NCBI RefSeq assembly: GCF_028389875.1
Contig: NC_084668.1
Span: 16,511,993-16,575,992, forward strand
From: Rhea pennata
Taxonomy: Eukaryota; Chordata; Aves; Rheiformes; Rheidae
DNA: 64,000 bases
Direction: 5' to 3'
Shown: positions 28,746-41,000 of the stretch, piece by piece
Layout: every line of letters begins with the position of its first letter
Numbering within the stretch: the first letter of the stretch is position 1
Made by a program: the position numbers and the translations under genes
The notes under the pieces: model-generated
What the model saw: only the letters and a program-made list of their open reading frames with translations
What the model was told of the DNA's origin: nothing
The model's database searches: none

Positions 28746-29710
28746 TGGAAAGAGCCCTATATGGGGACATGGGGAAGCTGCTGCAGCCAAAATTGAGTTT
28801 TGGGGGGCATAAGGCCTATGTTTATCACAATGTAGCCTGGGATGGGCAGAGGGGCTGCAAAACCAAGGGCTTGACTTAGCACAAAAGAGGCCATCAACTG
28901 GAAGGAGAGTCCATGCCAAATCATGATTACCTGCTTTTTCTCTAAGGTGCTTATTTTTCTCATGTTTTCTGCTTAGAGCATTTCATAACATTGTTCCACT
29001 TCCATGATGTGGGCCCATTAACCTGCAGAGCCTATAACAACTCCTTATGGATCTTGTACCTCTTCTGTTAATGAGGACTTTTTAAAAATACTTTTCCCAC
29101 AAAAATGGAATATTTTCAGCCTTGACTCATTGGGCTTTTCCAAAGGGGCCTCTGTCCATGCCAAGGAACACTTATTTATAACTCATGAGTTTGGTTTCAG
29201 GAATTTGCTGTGTGACCCCTCTCCATTCCTTTGATTAAAATCTAATAATATTAGAGGAACATTGCATTCTGCAGCCCTTGCCCATCCTGAGACAAATGAC
29301 CTGTAAGTTGCTACTTTGTTCTCTAGTTCAGTCAGTTCTGGAATGGGTTCATTTCTTTGAAGGTGGGAAGAGGTACTATGTTTAGAGAGAGAGGGCTTCA
29401 TTATTCCAAATAAATGTTATTTCACAGGAAATGCCAAGTGGTGGATCAAGAGAGTCCTTGGCTTTTTCACTGAATAAAGTTCTTCCAAGTCACCATTTAC
29501 TACCGGGTTTCTCCTTGGAAGGGAGAAGATTTGATGCAGAGCAAGATTCTCCAATATCCTGGCTGTGAGGCCAAACTGACTGTCCAAAGAAGGAAGCTTG
29601 GTCTCCATCAACCATGTCCATTTTCATTCAGACCATTGGGTGTGGATTTGTTTTTACTGTAATAGACTGAATTTGAGATGAAAGGGAAAATCTGTAAAAA
29701 ATATTGGGAG

Positions 29711-29743
29711 GAAAAAAAAAAAAAAAAGAAAGAAAGAAAGAAA
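29711..29743. repeat. A run with (GAAA)n
   Basis: About 17 A followed by four GAAA units. Confidence 0.88.
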
Positions 29744-30768
29744 CCCCCAAAACCTTCTTTGCCTGTACAGTAGATGCAGGTCATTTAAGAGAAGAAGGGA
29801 AACACAAATAATCTATGCATTAGCTAATTTTTTTAACCCTAGCCAGCTGAAACTATATATTCTTTGTGCATGAAGAATTGCATGGAAATCAATAAAACTT
29901 CCTGTAGCAAACAGGACCCCAAAGTGGGTCCACCTCAACTAAGCTCTTGTGTATGCCAAGGTAAGTCCTTATGAACCTCAGATGAAGGCTATGCTGCTAC
30001 CTATCTAAACATAAGAAAATGCTCAGGGATAAAGTAAAATGATAAATAATCAGATAGATGTGGAAGCCTCAAGAAATTGGTCAGTGGTCTGAGCCTGTCA
30101 ATAACGTTACCAAGAGCTTTGGTTTGTTTTACAACAAAAGCAATGCCCAGCAGCTTAAGGTGATGGTGGCTTTTACAGGGATGGCGTGAGTAATAATAAG
30201 TCATTTCATGTTGCTCACCTAGAATCAAATGACAATAGTGTTGCTGGCTGTATTATCCGTTCTTTTATTTCCAAATGTTGGACACCAATGTCCAGAGTGG
30301 TTATAAGTGAGGGTAAGACTACTTTATGGGCTAATGGAATTGTTCTTCCTATTCCTGCTACTCCCCCTTTTTCTGTGTACCTTCCTTAACTGGACCTCTT
30401 GGAGAATGTGAGATCCTTGAGACAAAGACTATCTTTGCTTATCTGTGAAGATGTGTGCACAGTACTGCCTTTTGCCTCTTCATCTGTAGGATGGAGGTTA
30501 TCCTATCCCCTGAGAAATATATTTTGAAAGCATTCCTTGTCATCACTGCTGGAAGATGGTACATTTATCAGGGGGAGAACTTGCCACCACTTGCAGAAAA
30601 AGGGGTTGCATGGAAGTAAGAGAGGCTTTAGCTTGCGATCTCACTCCAAATCAGCTGTGTTTTTAACATTCAGAAGCCAGCAAAGATGAAAGACTCCTGC
30701 TCAACTTCTCCATTCTCTTGGAGAAAAAATACAAAAATTTGATAAATATTTTGCATTAATAAATTCCA

Positions 30769-30786
30769 TTTGTTTTATAAAACAAA
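30769..30786. repeat. 18-bp perfect palindrome
   Basis: TTTGTTTTATAAAACAAA, identical to its reverse complement with no spacer, in AT-rich sequence. Confidence 0.85.
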
Positions 30787-31080
30787 GTTTGCCAACTACC
30801 AAAGCAGGGAAAATATTTTGCATAACTCTGAGTACAATGTCTAAAATGTTGCTATGAGCCTGGTTTGAACAACTCTTTCCACATCCCAGAATGTGAAAGA
30901 ATGCTAAGCTTCATGCAGGCTGGGATCAAGCTTGCTCTATGTGTGCATGTGCGTTTCTGCTGGCTGGTTGATTTTACTGCAATGGAAGCAGCAGGCTGGC
31001 TACTTTCTGATGTGTGGAGTCTACAAAGTGAGAGGTAGGCCATGGAAAAAGAGATGGAAGCATGAATGTTGCCCAAAACC

Positions 31081-31400
31081 TGTTTGTAAACACAAAACAA
31101 TGCCCCTTAGTGTGCTGTGGGAATATTGCTATAAAAGGCATGAAAAGCACAGCTGTCTACTATTATTGTTTTGTTACTAATTTTTTAACAGTGATGATGA
31201 TTAACCAGTGGAGTGGATTCCCCTGGGATGTTTTCTCAGTCTTGACTACTGAGAGTTTCTGATTCTCAGGCCAGGGACCAAGCACTGACTGTTCCTGTTA
31301 ACTGTGACAAGGCCTACGCAATGGTTTGCATCAGCCTACTCCTGTTTTGCAACAGGCTGTGGGATTGTGGTGATGAACTGCAGTCTCTCAGTGGACTCTG
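31081..31400 (+). repeat. Duplicated segment, copy 1
   Basis: Shares its sequence with 32521-32870 at an offset of 1440 bases and in the same orientation. The first 60 columns differ at 11 positions and the next 45 at 5, and include the identical 18-mer TTGCTATAAAAGGCATGA. Similarity weakens but seems to continue to GCAGTCTCTCAG near 31,390. It could be a local duplication or two copies of one old dispersed repeat. The CCAGTGGAGTGGATTCCCC part recalls CR1 wording. Confidence 0.75.
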
Positions 31401-31754
31401 GCAACTTTTCCTTGCCCCTTGCAAGCCCCTGTCCCTAATCTTGGCTAATGCTTCCAGAAGTGCAGAAATATGAACTGTTATGAGTTGTGGAGGAGATCTG
31501 AGCCTGAGGTCGAATCTGAGCTCAGAAGCTCAGTCCTGGAAAGCCATGCAAGGGGCTTTGTGTGCAGAGTGAACACCCTTTGCCACACGTCCCTTGTGCA
31601 ACGAAGGCCTCTGAGGGCGCAGAGCACGCGATTGGCAGAAGTGACAGCCCCAGAAAGATATGAGGCACAAGGAAAGACAATCTGACTCATCTCTGACATA
31701 ATACCTGCTGGAGAAGTGATTGCATCTGAGTAAGTAGGTGTCAGTGGGATCTGG

Positions 31755-31770
31755 GGCGGGGGGGGGGGGG
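31755..31770. repeat. G homopolymer
   Basis: A run of about 13 G flanked by GGGGC and TGG; a local G-quadruplex candidate. Confidence 0.85.
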
Positions 31771-32520
31771 TGGAACAGAGCAGTCAAAGGGGCAGTTTCC
31801 TGAAAGCAATAATATCGTGTCATTAATCGTATTCCTTAGATGTGCTCCTAGGTGCTGTTAGTGGCTTTAATAGCCAAGATGAGAAAAGGGCTGAGATTTG
31901 CCTCCAGATGAGAATCCCAAGATCATTCATGCTTTGACCAACTGGACCTCAGGAGCACTCTAAACTGTGTGCCCTGTTTCAGTCTTTTAGGATTCATGTT
32001 ATTACAGCTGGTCAGCCTCCCTCCACCCTTCTCCCATCACGCCTCTCTTTCTTCTCCTAGATTATCTGCTTGGATTGGAGGGGCTGAGGTTGTTTCTCTA
32101 CTCAGGTGAAGTTCACCTTGGGCCACCTCTGCCTACCCCCTCGAGGATGAGTTTATTGCAGATTTTACATGCTTATGCCTGTCCTAGAGCCTCCCTTTGC
32201 CCTGGGCTCTCTGGCACCTCGCAAGACTCTGTCAGAGGAAGGAGGCAACTAGAGACTCCCAAGTCTCTGTCAGCTTCGAGGCCAGTCAGTGCTGTGAGTT
32301 AAACTATGCAGAGAACAAGGGGAGGCAGTAATTCTGGATGCACAAGCATGGTCTGTAGCTTGGCTTCTAGAAGTATCAAACCTCCCCAGCCTGCAGTGCT
32401 CGGGATGTGCATGTCAGGAAGATATGCTGTGGCTGCAGTCAACTGGGAAGTGGTCATTATCTCTTGGGAAAACATCTGAAACAGTTGTCTGAGGATTTAT
32501 CCTGAATTGGGGTGAAAATT

Positions 32521-32870
32521 TATTTGCAAATCCCAAACAATATCCCTCAGGGTGCTGTGGAAATGTTGCTATAAAAGGCATGAAAGGCACAGCTGTCTAT
32601 GATTATTGTTTTGTTGTTAATTTTTAACAATGAGGGTAATTACCCATTGGAATAGATTCCCCCAGGAAGTTTGTTGGTCTTGAGTATTTCAACTACGAGA
32701 TCCTCAGAGGAGAGACGTGTCTAGGGCAAAGTGTATATACAGCACCAAAAACTGCACTGCCTTCAGCCATGGCTTGTGCAAACCTACTTTCAGTTGTACT
32801 GTAGTAGTCTGGGAGGGCACGTGTGGCTAGACACGCAGTCTCAGCAGAGGGGTGTCAACTCCCACTGGAG
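32521..32870 (+). repeat. Duplicated segment, copy 2
   Basis: Partner of 31081-31400. Contains TTGCTATAAAAGGCATGA followed by GGCACAGCTGTCTATGATTA, then CCATTGGAATAGATTCCCCC. One-base indels begin about 105 bases in. The right end is diffuse. Confidence 0.75.
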
Positions 32871-33077
32871 TGGCACTAAGTGTTAGGAAAACCTGGAGAG
32901 CTGAGTAGCTCTTAGCGCCTGAAATCTTTCTCAGTTTCATCACATTAGTATTTTACAGTAGAAGGTCTCCAGTCAGATTATTTCTAGCCAGCCCCTAGCT
33001 AAGAACAATTAGCATTTGTTTTAAGAGAGTGAGACTATTTGCAAAGTTTCGACAGCAAAAGGAACAGCTCTTGATCA

Positions 33078-33138
33078 GTTTTTTTCTTTTGCTTTCTTTT
33101 CTTTTCTTTTTCTTTCTTTTTTCTTTTTTTTTCTTTTG
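33078..33138. repeat. Pyrimidine tract (TTTTC/CTTT)n
   Basis: About 60 bases of T and C with a single G near the start, built from TTTTC and CTTT units. A mirror-type tract able to form triplex DNA. Confidence 0.85.
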
Positions 33139-34479
33139 GGTCTCTTCTTCTTCCTAGTGGACTGTACAAGTACCTTCTCTTTTACAAACTAGTCCTGAAG
33201 CAAATGGAGACTTACCACTAAATTTTATCTCTGGGCAGAAAAACAATGCCAGACTGGTTTGTTGATTTTGTAATGTAGGACACAGACCCCCTTGCCCTGC
33301 GTGCAGTCATGCACAGATGCCCTGGCATCTAATTAATAACTTGCAGTTAAGCAGTGGCTACTTCCTTGCATCATTTCAACATAGCTGCCAAGTAGAAAAT
33401 TGAAAAGCAAGAGAGAGCCAGAGAGACAACGACAACAACAACAACAAAGGTTTAAAGTTCTAGGAAATTTCACTATGTGAGGTCAAAATTCCTTGCACGT
33501 TCAAGGGCTATGCTGTTCGCTGGCAGGCAGCTCTCTGGTTCAAATACCAAGACCCTTTCTGCTCAAAGCCTTGGTCTCCCAAAGCATCTCCTGTTTGACT
33601 AGAGTTTCTCAGCCCTGAAATGCACGTGTATTTGAGGAGGAGGAACCTGTAGGGGAATGTTGGACTCGTAAAAATTGAAGACTCAAATAAGAATGTTTTT
33701 TATCATGCTTGAAGAGGTTACAAATGCTCCGCTGGATGGGGTCAGGTAGAGAAGGAGTGGATATGATGGGAAGTGAAGCATGGGTCAAGGACTGGGTCAG
33801 AAAGCAGATGTGGGGACGTGCCTAAGCGATTTGTGGAGCAGAAGATACCCAAGCATGGGCTTACTGACTAGTCACACCCATCAAATGAGATCGAGTCGTA
33901 ACTTTTCTGGATGTTGTGGAAAACATCTCACGAGGAACACCTGCCCCTCTCTGTTTGCCTGTCAGCAGTTGGAGGGAGGGCCTGTGCTAGACCTGTTCAT
34001 GGCATAGAAAGGCTTTCCTTTAGATTGAGGATTTTTAAGTATGGTCTTGTTAGGAAACAATAATGGTAATATCCAGTGAGTTAGGTTTTCCAGTCTTTCA
34101 TGTTGTTAGCCCTGGGGAAGAGCTGGGGTATGCAGCATTGTTGACACAGCAAGAGGTACCAGAGCTATCAACAACTGAACTGAGTGCTTGGATTTCTTTA
34201 TGCTTCTTTGTGCTGGAGGTCCTCACAGACACGAGGGAGAGCAGCCCAACTGAAGGCTGCTGTTTGGAGACCTGATAAATTGTTTTTGCTCAGCTTGTCT
34301 TTCCTCTGTCTTCTCTTCCCTGAGAAGGAAATTTGGAGAAGCACATGCTTCTAACTCTTCCCATTTCTGGCCACAGTATTCTTTGGGAGGTCAGCAGCTC
34401 CATGAGCTATGTGGTTGGGGACTAGCAATTGCCAGGGGGAAGCAGACAAAAATGATCAGCATTCTTAAAATGTGGCCTA

Positions 34480-34932
34480 TGAGGAAAGCCTGAAGGATTT
34501 GGAAAAGGAAAATCTTTCTGAAGACATGTTTTGTCTTTAAATATACAAAAGGTTTCTGCAAAAATAAAAGGTCTTATCAGCTTTCTGTATCAGTAGCAGG
34601 CGTGAAAAGAAGCGATGGCTGAAATTACATCAAGGGAGATTCAGGTTAGGTGTTGATTGTCTAATATTGGTGAAGGAGATCTGGTAGGCCTTCCTTTGAG
34701 TCAGGTCCCCTCTATTCTATTAGTTCTATTAGTTAGAGTCTGTTAGGAACAACTTTCCAACATTAAGTACAGGCATGTAGCAATGGAATGAGGTGACAGA
34801 AATGTCATCTCTGGAAGTTTTTAAGTTGAAGGTTAGACAAACACGTATCAGAAGTGACTCAAATAGAGCAGATGCTGTCTGGAGAGGGAAAGCAGACTGT
34901 CCTCCTGAGGTCCCTTCTGGCTTTGGTTTCAA
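34480..34932 (+). mobile_element. Old CR1-like LINE fragment
   Basis: The wording follows old amniote CR1 elements: GAAAGCCTGAAGGATTTGGA, ATCAAGGGAGATTCAGGTTA, then CTCTGGAAGTTTTTAAGTTG, AAGGTTAGACAAACACGTAT and finally CTGAGGTCCCTTCTGGC. Substitutions and gaps are many, so it is much older than the elements at 3.2 and 28.4 kb. Recognised from memory of the consensus, without alignment. Confidence 0.6.
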
Positions 34933-35934
34933 AGAAGAGCAGATCCTGGTTTTTAAGCACTAAGCTGTGAAGGCAGCAGGCTATAGACTACTACTTTTGC
35001 CTGGAGGAGCTTGAGCCATATAGAGACCTGGCATGAGATAAGGTAAGGGATCCTGGGAGGCTGAACTGTGTCATCAGTAAAAATGTCCTTCACTCATGTT
35101 TGCCCTCCTGGGTTGTCAGTCTCCTAAAGAGAGAAGGAACCAACAGTGTGGATGGCTAATGGCCCGTTTCTGAAAGACCCAGTAATGCTGGGTTGTATCA
35201 CCAAACAAACATGGGCAGAACAGCAAATAACACCCCAAAGTCTTGGCCTCTTTCCTCCACTCCCATTTCAAGATTTTCTTACTAAAGCTAAACCTTCACA
35301 GTCCTTCTTAGGAAGATATATTTAACAGCATGCACATATCATCAACCAGATCTCTTGCTCTTTGCCCTGAGCCTCTGTACACACAACAGTGATGGGGAGC
35401 ACATTTTTGTTTCTGTGGGAGTCCAGTAGGCTGAATGGCTGCAGTCCTGCAGATGAGAAATGCCTCACACCCTGCCGGGATAGAAAAGGGATTACTGTTC
35501 CCCTTGCAAATGCATTTATTTAACGTCTGTTCCATGAGGCTGTTTCTCAGGCTATATTCCTGCAGGATGTGTCTCTGTGTGTAATAAGCTAAGAGACATT
35601 AGCTTAATGACTCGTGCATGTCTGATTTAGGCCCAGCCCTATCTCAAATTGCTACCTTTTTCTCACCTTTCTCTCCTGTCTGGAGACTTTTAGTTCTCTG
35701 CAGCACAAATTGCCCTGTCATGCTCATCCCAGGGAGTTGGACATAGATAGTGCCTTGTCAAGGCCTCTTGCTGGTCCTCAGCCAAAGCAACCCTGCTATC
35801 ATGCATAATTATCTCCTTGACTCATCATGGCTTTTATCACCACATTTTTTTTTAAACAAGTCTGATTTGCTCTTTCAAAGCTATTGTTTCCAGCTCTTAC
35901 TTCCCAGTGGCTCTGGGGAACTGCAGTGTATTCA

Positions 35935-36025
35935 TGCAGGAATTCCTGGGGCGGGCTCTGTGGTCTGTGTTGTGCAAGAGTTCAGACTGTGAGTGATCAT
36001 TATGGTCTCTTCTGGCTAGTTTCTG
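35935..36025 (+). mobile_element. Old CR1-like LINE 3' end
   Basis: GTGGTCTGTGTTGTGCAAGA followed by GTTCAGACTGTGAGTGATCA and TTATGGTCTCTTCTGGCT matches the well-known 3' end of ancient CR1-like elements (GTCAGACTAGATGATC and GGTCCCTTCTGGCC). The terminal octamer repeat is lost. Confidence 0.6.
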
Positions 36026-36424
36026 AGCTGATGGGTTAGGCAGAGGGAGAGAAGCAGCTGGCCAGTAGGCTGCATTGTTCAGGAGTCTGGTGCTGAAGTA
36101 CAGACTCCTTCACCAATACGTAGTTCATCAGTTCATTTAAGACTGAGGTCTTGGCCACCTCCAGTTGTCCACACCAGCTAGGTGAGTGATGACTCAAGTA
36201 AAGCAAAGGGGATGCTGATCATCTGGTCTCCTGAGCAGTTCTAGTGCTAAAAGGTCCCAGTACTGCAAGAGCAGATCTCTCAGGGAAATATCCAACTGCT
36301 ACTATTAAACACCAAAAATGGAGACACCATCACAGCAGTTGGTGAGTTATGCCAAGAAGTGATTCCTGCTGCTGCAAAGCTTATTTCTAGGCTGAATGTA
36401 GCCACTTTCAGCTGCCAGATCTTG

Positions 36425-36640
36425 GATCATGTTTTGTGCCTGTCCACAAGGCTGAAGAGCCCTCTGTCATATCATTTCTTCTCCATATGCATACTTATTA
36501 CCTTAACTGTGTTGCCCTGGGCTTGGCTCTTTAACAGGCTGAATGGATCCAGTCATGCTTTCAGATCTGAAGTTAAGTCTCTGAACCTGACCCTGCCCTT
36601 CCCCACCATCATCTTTTGTTCTCAATCATTTTTTTCCACA
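36425..36640 (-). mobile_element. Old CR1-like LINE fragment, reverse
   Basis: ACAAGGCTGAAGAGCCCTCT, TCATATCATTTCTTCTCCAT, then GTTGCCCTGGGCTTGGCTCT and TTTAACAGGCTGAATGGATC correspond to the reverse complement of the CR1 ORF2 3' region. Limits are approximate. Confidence 0.55.
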
Positions 36641-37909
36641 CACTGCAGCCCCAGTTCCAAGTCTCAGCTCCACAGGCAAAGAGCAGGTTCCTCTTTCCCC
36701 ATTCCTGGCTAGACTGGAACTTTTGCTGTTTCCTCCAGGCACAAATGGGTGAAGTTTCCAGATAGCTCTGGGTTCCAGAGCTATCATTGTGGAAATTTTT
36801 GCAATAATCAGACTTGCACAAGGGCATTTATGGAAAGGCAAGCAGATATGGCTCTCTCTAGGACTTGCTGATAGATCAGGCAGTTCATCTGAACCAGTCA
36901 TTGTCTTCCCAATGTCATCTTCAGCCCTTTTCTCAAGTGCAGAGGTTGGGAGAGGACATTTTTGGAAAGCAGTAAGTCACTTCATCTAAGTCAATAACAT
37001 CACAGCTTTGCAAAGCTCTGGCCTTCTGAAAGCCTTCACTTGGCCCACAGAAGTGGCAATCTCTTTTTTCAGTTTCTCCTTCCTTCCTCCCTTACACAAA
37101 GATAAGGATTCTGTAGTTTCCTTGAGCTGAGGAGAGAAGGGAATTTTGGGTGGACCACAGGGGAAGACTTGCCTCAAGGACTTCTCCTTGGGTAGGATGT
37201 GTATGCCATAGAGTCAGCTGTGCTGGTGAAGGTGGTTTGGGATTTAGTCTGAAACAATAGGGAAGTGAATAAGTGACAAGTTCATATTCATTGCTTTTCC
37301 TGTGTAATTTGCACTTCTAAAGTAGATCTGGCAAGGCATCAGCTTCAAACTTGGCATCAAGAGGAACAATCTGAAACAATTTACCTATCCTTGCTTTAAA
37401 AACTCTAAGGTCTATCAGTTTATTGTCATCCTGGAATGCTCTTTGACATTTCTTATTGCTGAATCCATTGTTCCTATTAAAGAGTGCCACTCATGATGGC
37501 TTTTGACGTAGATGGATATAAATCAAATGCATTCCTTTCATTGATGCAATTAGTGTACAGAGGGTGTGGGGAAATTGTTAGGCTGTTGAATATTGCAAAT
37601 TAAGGCTTTCAAGAACAACAACAAATCCTTCTCTGAAATGAAAAGAGCAGACATGTCGTCATCTTTAGTTACCTAGTTAGAGAATACAGTTTCCTTTTAT
37701 CATCTGGTCCAAAAAGAGAATACTGGATCCAGTAGCTCCTACTGAATGAAAACCAAAACGAACTGTTTATTTTGATATACTTCTAAATTTCTCATAGGAG
37801 TTGTTTATCTATGATGAAAACGTTTTTTTTTGTTTGGTGAAACTGAGCATTTCAACAGGGCATATATCTCCTTGAGAATTTCTTTCTAGATTTTTCGTGG
37901 CAAACTGGA

Positions 37910-38003
37910 AGAAAAAAAAAACAAAACAAAACAAAAACATCTTGACCTTAGGGTATTTCTTAAAAAAAAGAAAAAAAAAAAAAAAAAAAAAGAAAAAGAA
38001 AAG
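37910..38003. repeat. A-rich tract
   Basis: Several A runs broken by CAAAA and GAAAA units, ending in a run of more than 20 A at about 37970-37991. Confidence 0.88.
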
Positions 38004-41000
38004 TCCTTTTCTGAAATCTGTAGAGGTTTTGTTTCTTCATCCCAAACTTGAAAAAAAAATAGTAAAATGAGGTCAACAATAATGAACTTTTAGTAGGGAA
38101 AACCAACATTTAAAAAATTTTTCTTCCTAACCAGCTTGGCTAATTGTTCATTAAAGCACTGTTAAAAGCCTTGGAGCAGAAGAAACCATCCATGCTTAAG
38201 TGGCACAGAAGACATCTGTCTGAAAGGTCCCACTAAAATAGTCTGGCCATGGTGCCACAGCCTCACTAGCTCAAGCTGACCAGCCTGACTTCTTTAACTG
38301 CGAGCTGCCACGATAGAGTCTCGGTGTTCTGGTCCTAGTGGAGATAGTGCCACTTGCATGGAGATGAGGAGCCCATGCACAAGCCCATGCAGAACCCATT
38401 TTGTTCACACCTCCTAGGGAAAGGAGGTGAAGAGGGTTGTCCTGGGAGACGGGCAGAAAAGCTGGTAAACACAGGTGCAGCAGGGACTGCACTTTTTTCT
38501 AAATCTGCAGTGTGTGTCTTCTTTCCTCAAAAAGCATCAAAGGCATTGCTGTGCCTGCTTCTCAAAGCTTAGTTTCCTCTGGGCACGTAGGCTTGAGTTC
38601 ACCACTGCTGCTCTTCTTTCAGGCTCTCCCTGACCAATGGAGTGAACTATCAGTTCCTGGAGCAAGCTCACTAAGAGAGGACCCAAACTAATCTCACAAG
38701 AAGCACTATAAATCGTTCCCTCTATCAGACCTTTAGGACAAAGCTCCATTTGGACTTACAACTATCTTTAAATAATTAGACTTGTGTCAAAAGCTAACTT
38801 TGTCCCTTTATTTATTGGGCAAAATGGCCTAATCTCTCTGCCTTTAGGGTCTTGCACTAAAGCTTTGCAGGTGTTGGATGTGGCTGGCAGAGCTACTGTT
38901 GAACAAGGCTTCACTGCTGCAATGATGCTTTGGGTTATCAGCGAAGAAGCGAGAAAGTCAGTTACTCACAAATGCACCTGTGTGCAAGTAATTCCCCCTT
39001 TCTGCAAAGATTACAAGCCAGCTCAGTCTGCTGAAGCCAGGTTTTCTCCATTGTGTTCAGAGGGACATAAGTAGTAAAAGGGGTGCGCAGGCTGTAGCAA
39101 GCCAGGGATGAAGGCCAGTCATCCCATGCACAGGCCTTTAGGGCTTTAACCTCCAGACCATAGTGCTCAGCTCCTTCTCAAAAAGAACAAAACTGTTCAG
39201 CAAAACTGTGAAATTAGGAGGCTTGTGGGCTGAAATGAGTCCAAAAGACATATTAACAGGCATGAGAGGCCTGTGATGAAATAGCTAAGGTATTAATGCA
39301 GCCAGAAGCTGGTAATGAATACAAGAAATGCCCACATTTACCCAAGAGGTCCCAAAGGTCTCTTATCCAGAACATTGTGATCCTTAAAGAAAGCTTTAAA
39401 AGAAGTTAAACCTCAGGGGTAGGACTCCTGGAACAAAGTCTGGTCTCTCAGCTGCTCTGACCTTTGGTCAAGGAGACTCTATCTGGGAGTTCTGCACTGC
39501 TGAAAAAGCATGGATATTACCCTGTCAGTGTTAACACCCATAGACCACTCCAAGTGCAGCCAGATGTGTGCGCCCCATTGTCCCTATGGATTGCATGAGT
39601 CTTCCGCTGCTCCGTAAGGCTGTTGTGCTGGTGCTGAAGCATAATTCCCTTTCCTTAGATGAAGCCATGTTAGCTCATCCAAAGACACGGAAATCCTGAA
39701 TGCTCAGGTATTACCTGGCTACTTGTTACATAGAAGCAACATACAAAATGCTTCCCAGTGCTTTCCCATCTCTGCCTATCTCTCAGCTGTTGGAGGATAT
39801 TCATGGGTGCAGAGCATGGGCCAGTGCAGGCTAAAATACCATAACCAAGATTTGACCTTTGTTTCCTCTCCTCAGTGGCCTGTCCCATTGACTATTTCTT
39901 CGGTGCATGCAGGGCCTCGAGGTGGTGCTTTGCTGCTGAACAAAGCTGGACTGCAAGGAGATGGGAGGTGCAGAGAGAAGAGAAGGGTAAAAGAGGGAGT
40001 GCTGGAGGCTGGTGAGAGCAACTGGCTGGGAGGGCTGATCATCCCTGGTGCTGGTTTTCATATAATACTGTGGTAGTAAGAAAACTAAAGCAGCTTTGAT
40101 GGCTCTTCCTCTAAAGTTAATTCCATACCAGATCTTTTATTTTCGTCGTCTTCTGTTGTGGTAGTTTTCTGGGACACGGGATGGGGGTTTCTTGGCTTAA
40201 GGACCTCTCAGGATCAGCAGTGAGGACTTTCTGTCAGTGCTCCACACTACCACGGGGCTGTGCTTACCTGTTTCTAACGCAGAGTTGCAGTAGGGGAAGG
40301 TCCAAACCTAAGTGTATTTCATCTAGTTGGAGAGACAGCAAAATCTTTAGTCATACTGACTCTCTGCTCCACAGTACCCAGTGTTTTGGGTGGCAAATAT
40401 AGTTTTTAGGACTGCATTCACTGCAGTCTCATGCCTTTTTTACCCACACTAGGGAGATAGATAGTCACACCCATTGGTGTGGGCTACCTGTCCCCAAGGC
40501 AGCACCTGACATTATATAACTCACGTCCGTGTCTTCTTTAGCCTTTCCATTCCTGAGAAGTTGTTTTTTTTTTCTTTTTTTTGGTATGTATTTTTTTCAT
40601 GTTCAGGGTGCCCCATTGAGGAAGGCTGTTGAATAGAGATCTTGTAGTACAGCACTAGGCCCCTCAGCTTGAAAACATCACTATGCTGTTGTTATTTAGT
40701 GCACCTGATGTGATAATCCTTACAGCTATTCTTTGCTTCGATCATTTACAAGCCTTGATTTTAGCCCAAAACAAGCTTCCTCGAAATAAAATAATCATTT
40801 TCCAACCTTCCCAGAGAAGCCAAAAGTATTTTAAGTTGGCCTAGATGGGCCCAAACACAAAGTAAGAGGAGGGTCGGTAGGCTGGGGGCATTCTAATAAT
40901 GAAAAGAAAAATGTGAAAGGAAGGACTAGATCTAATGTTTTATGTGTATTTACTGAGTCAATTTATAAGGTGCCTTTTGCAAAATACCTTGAGCACTGCA

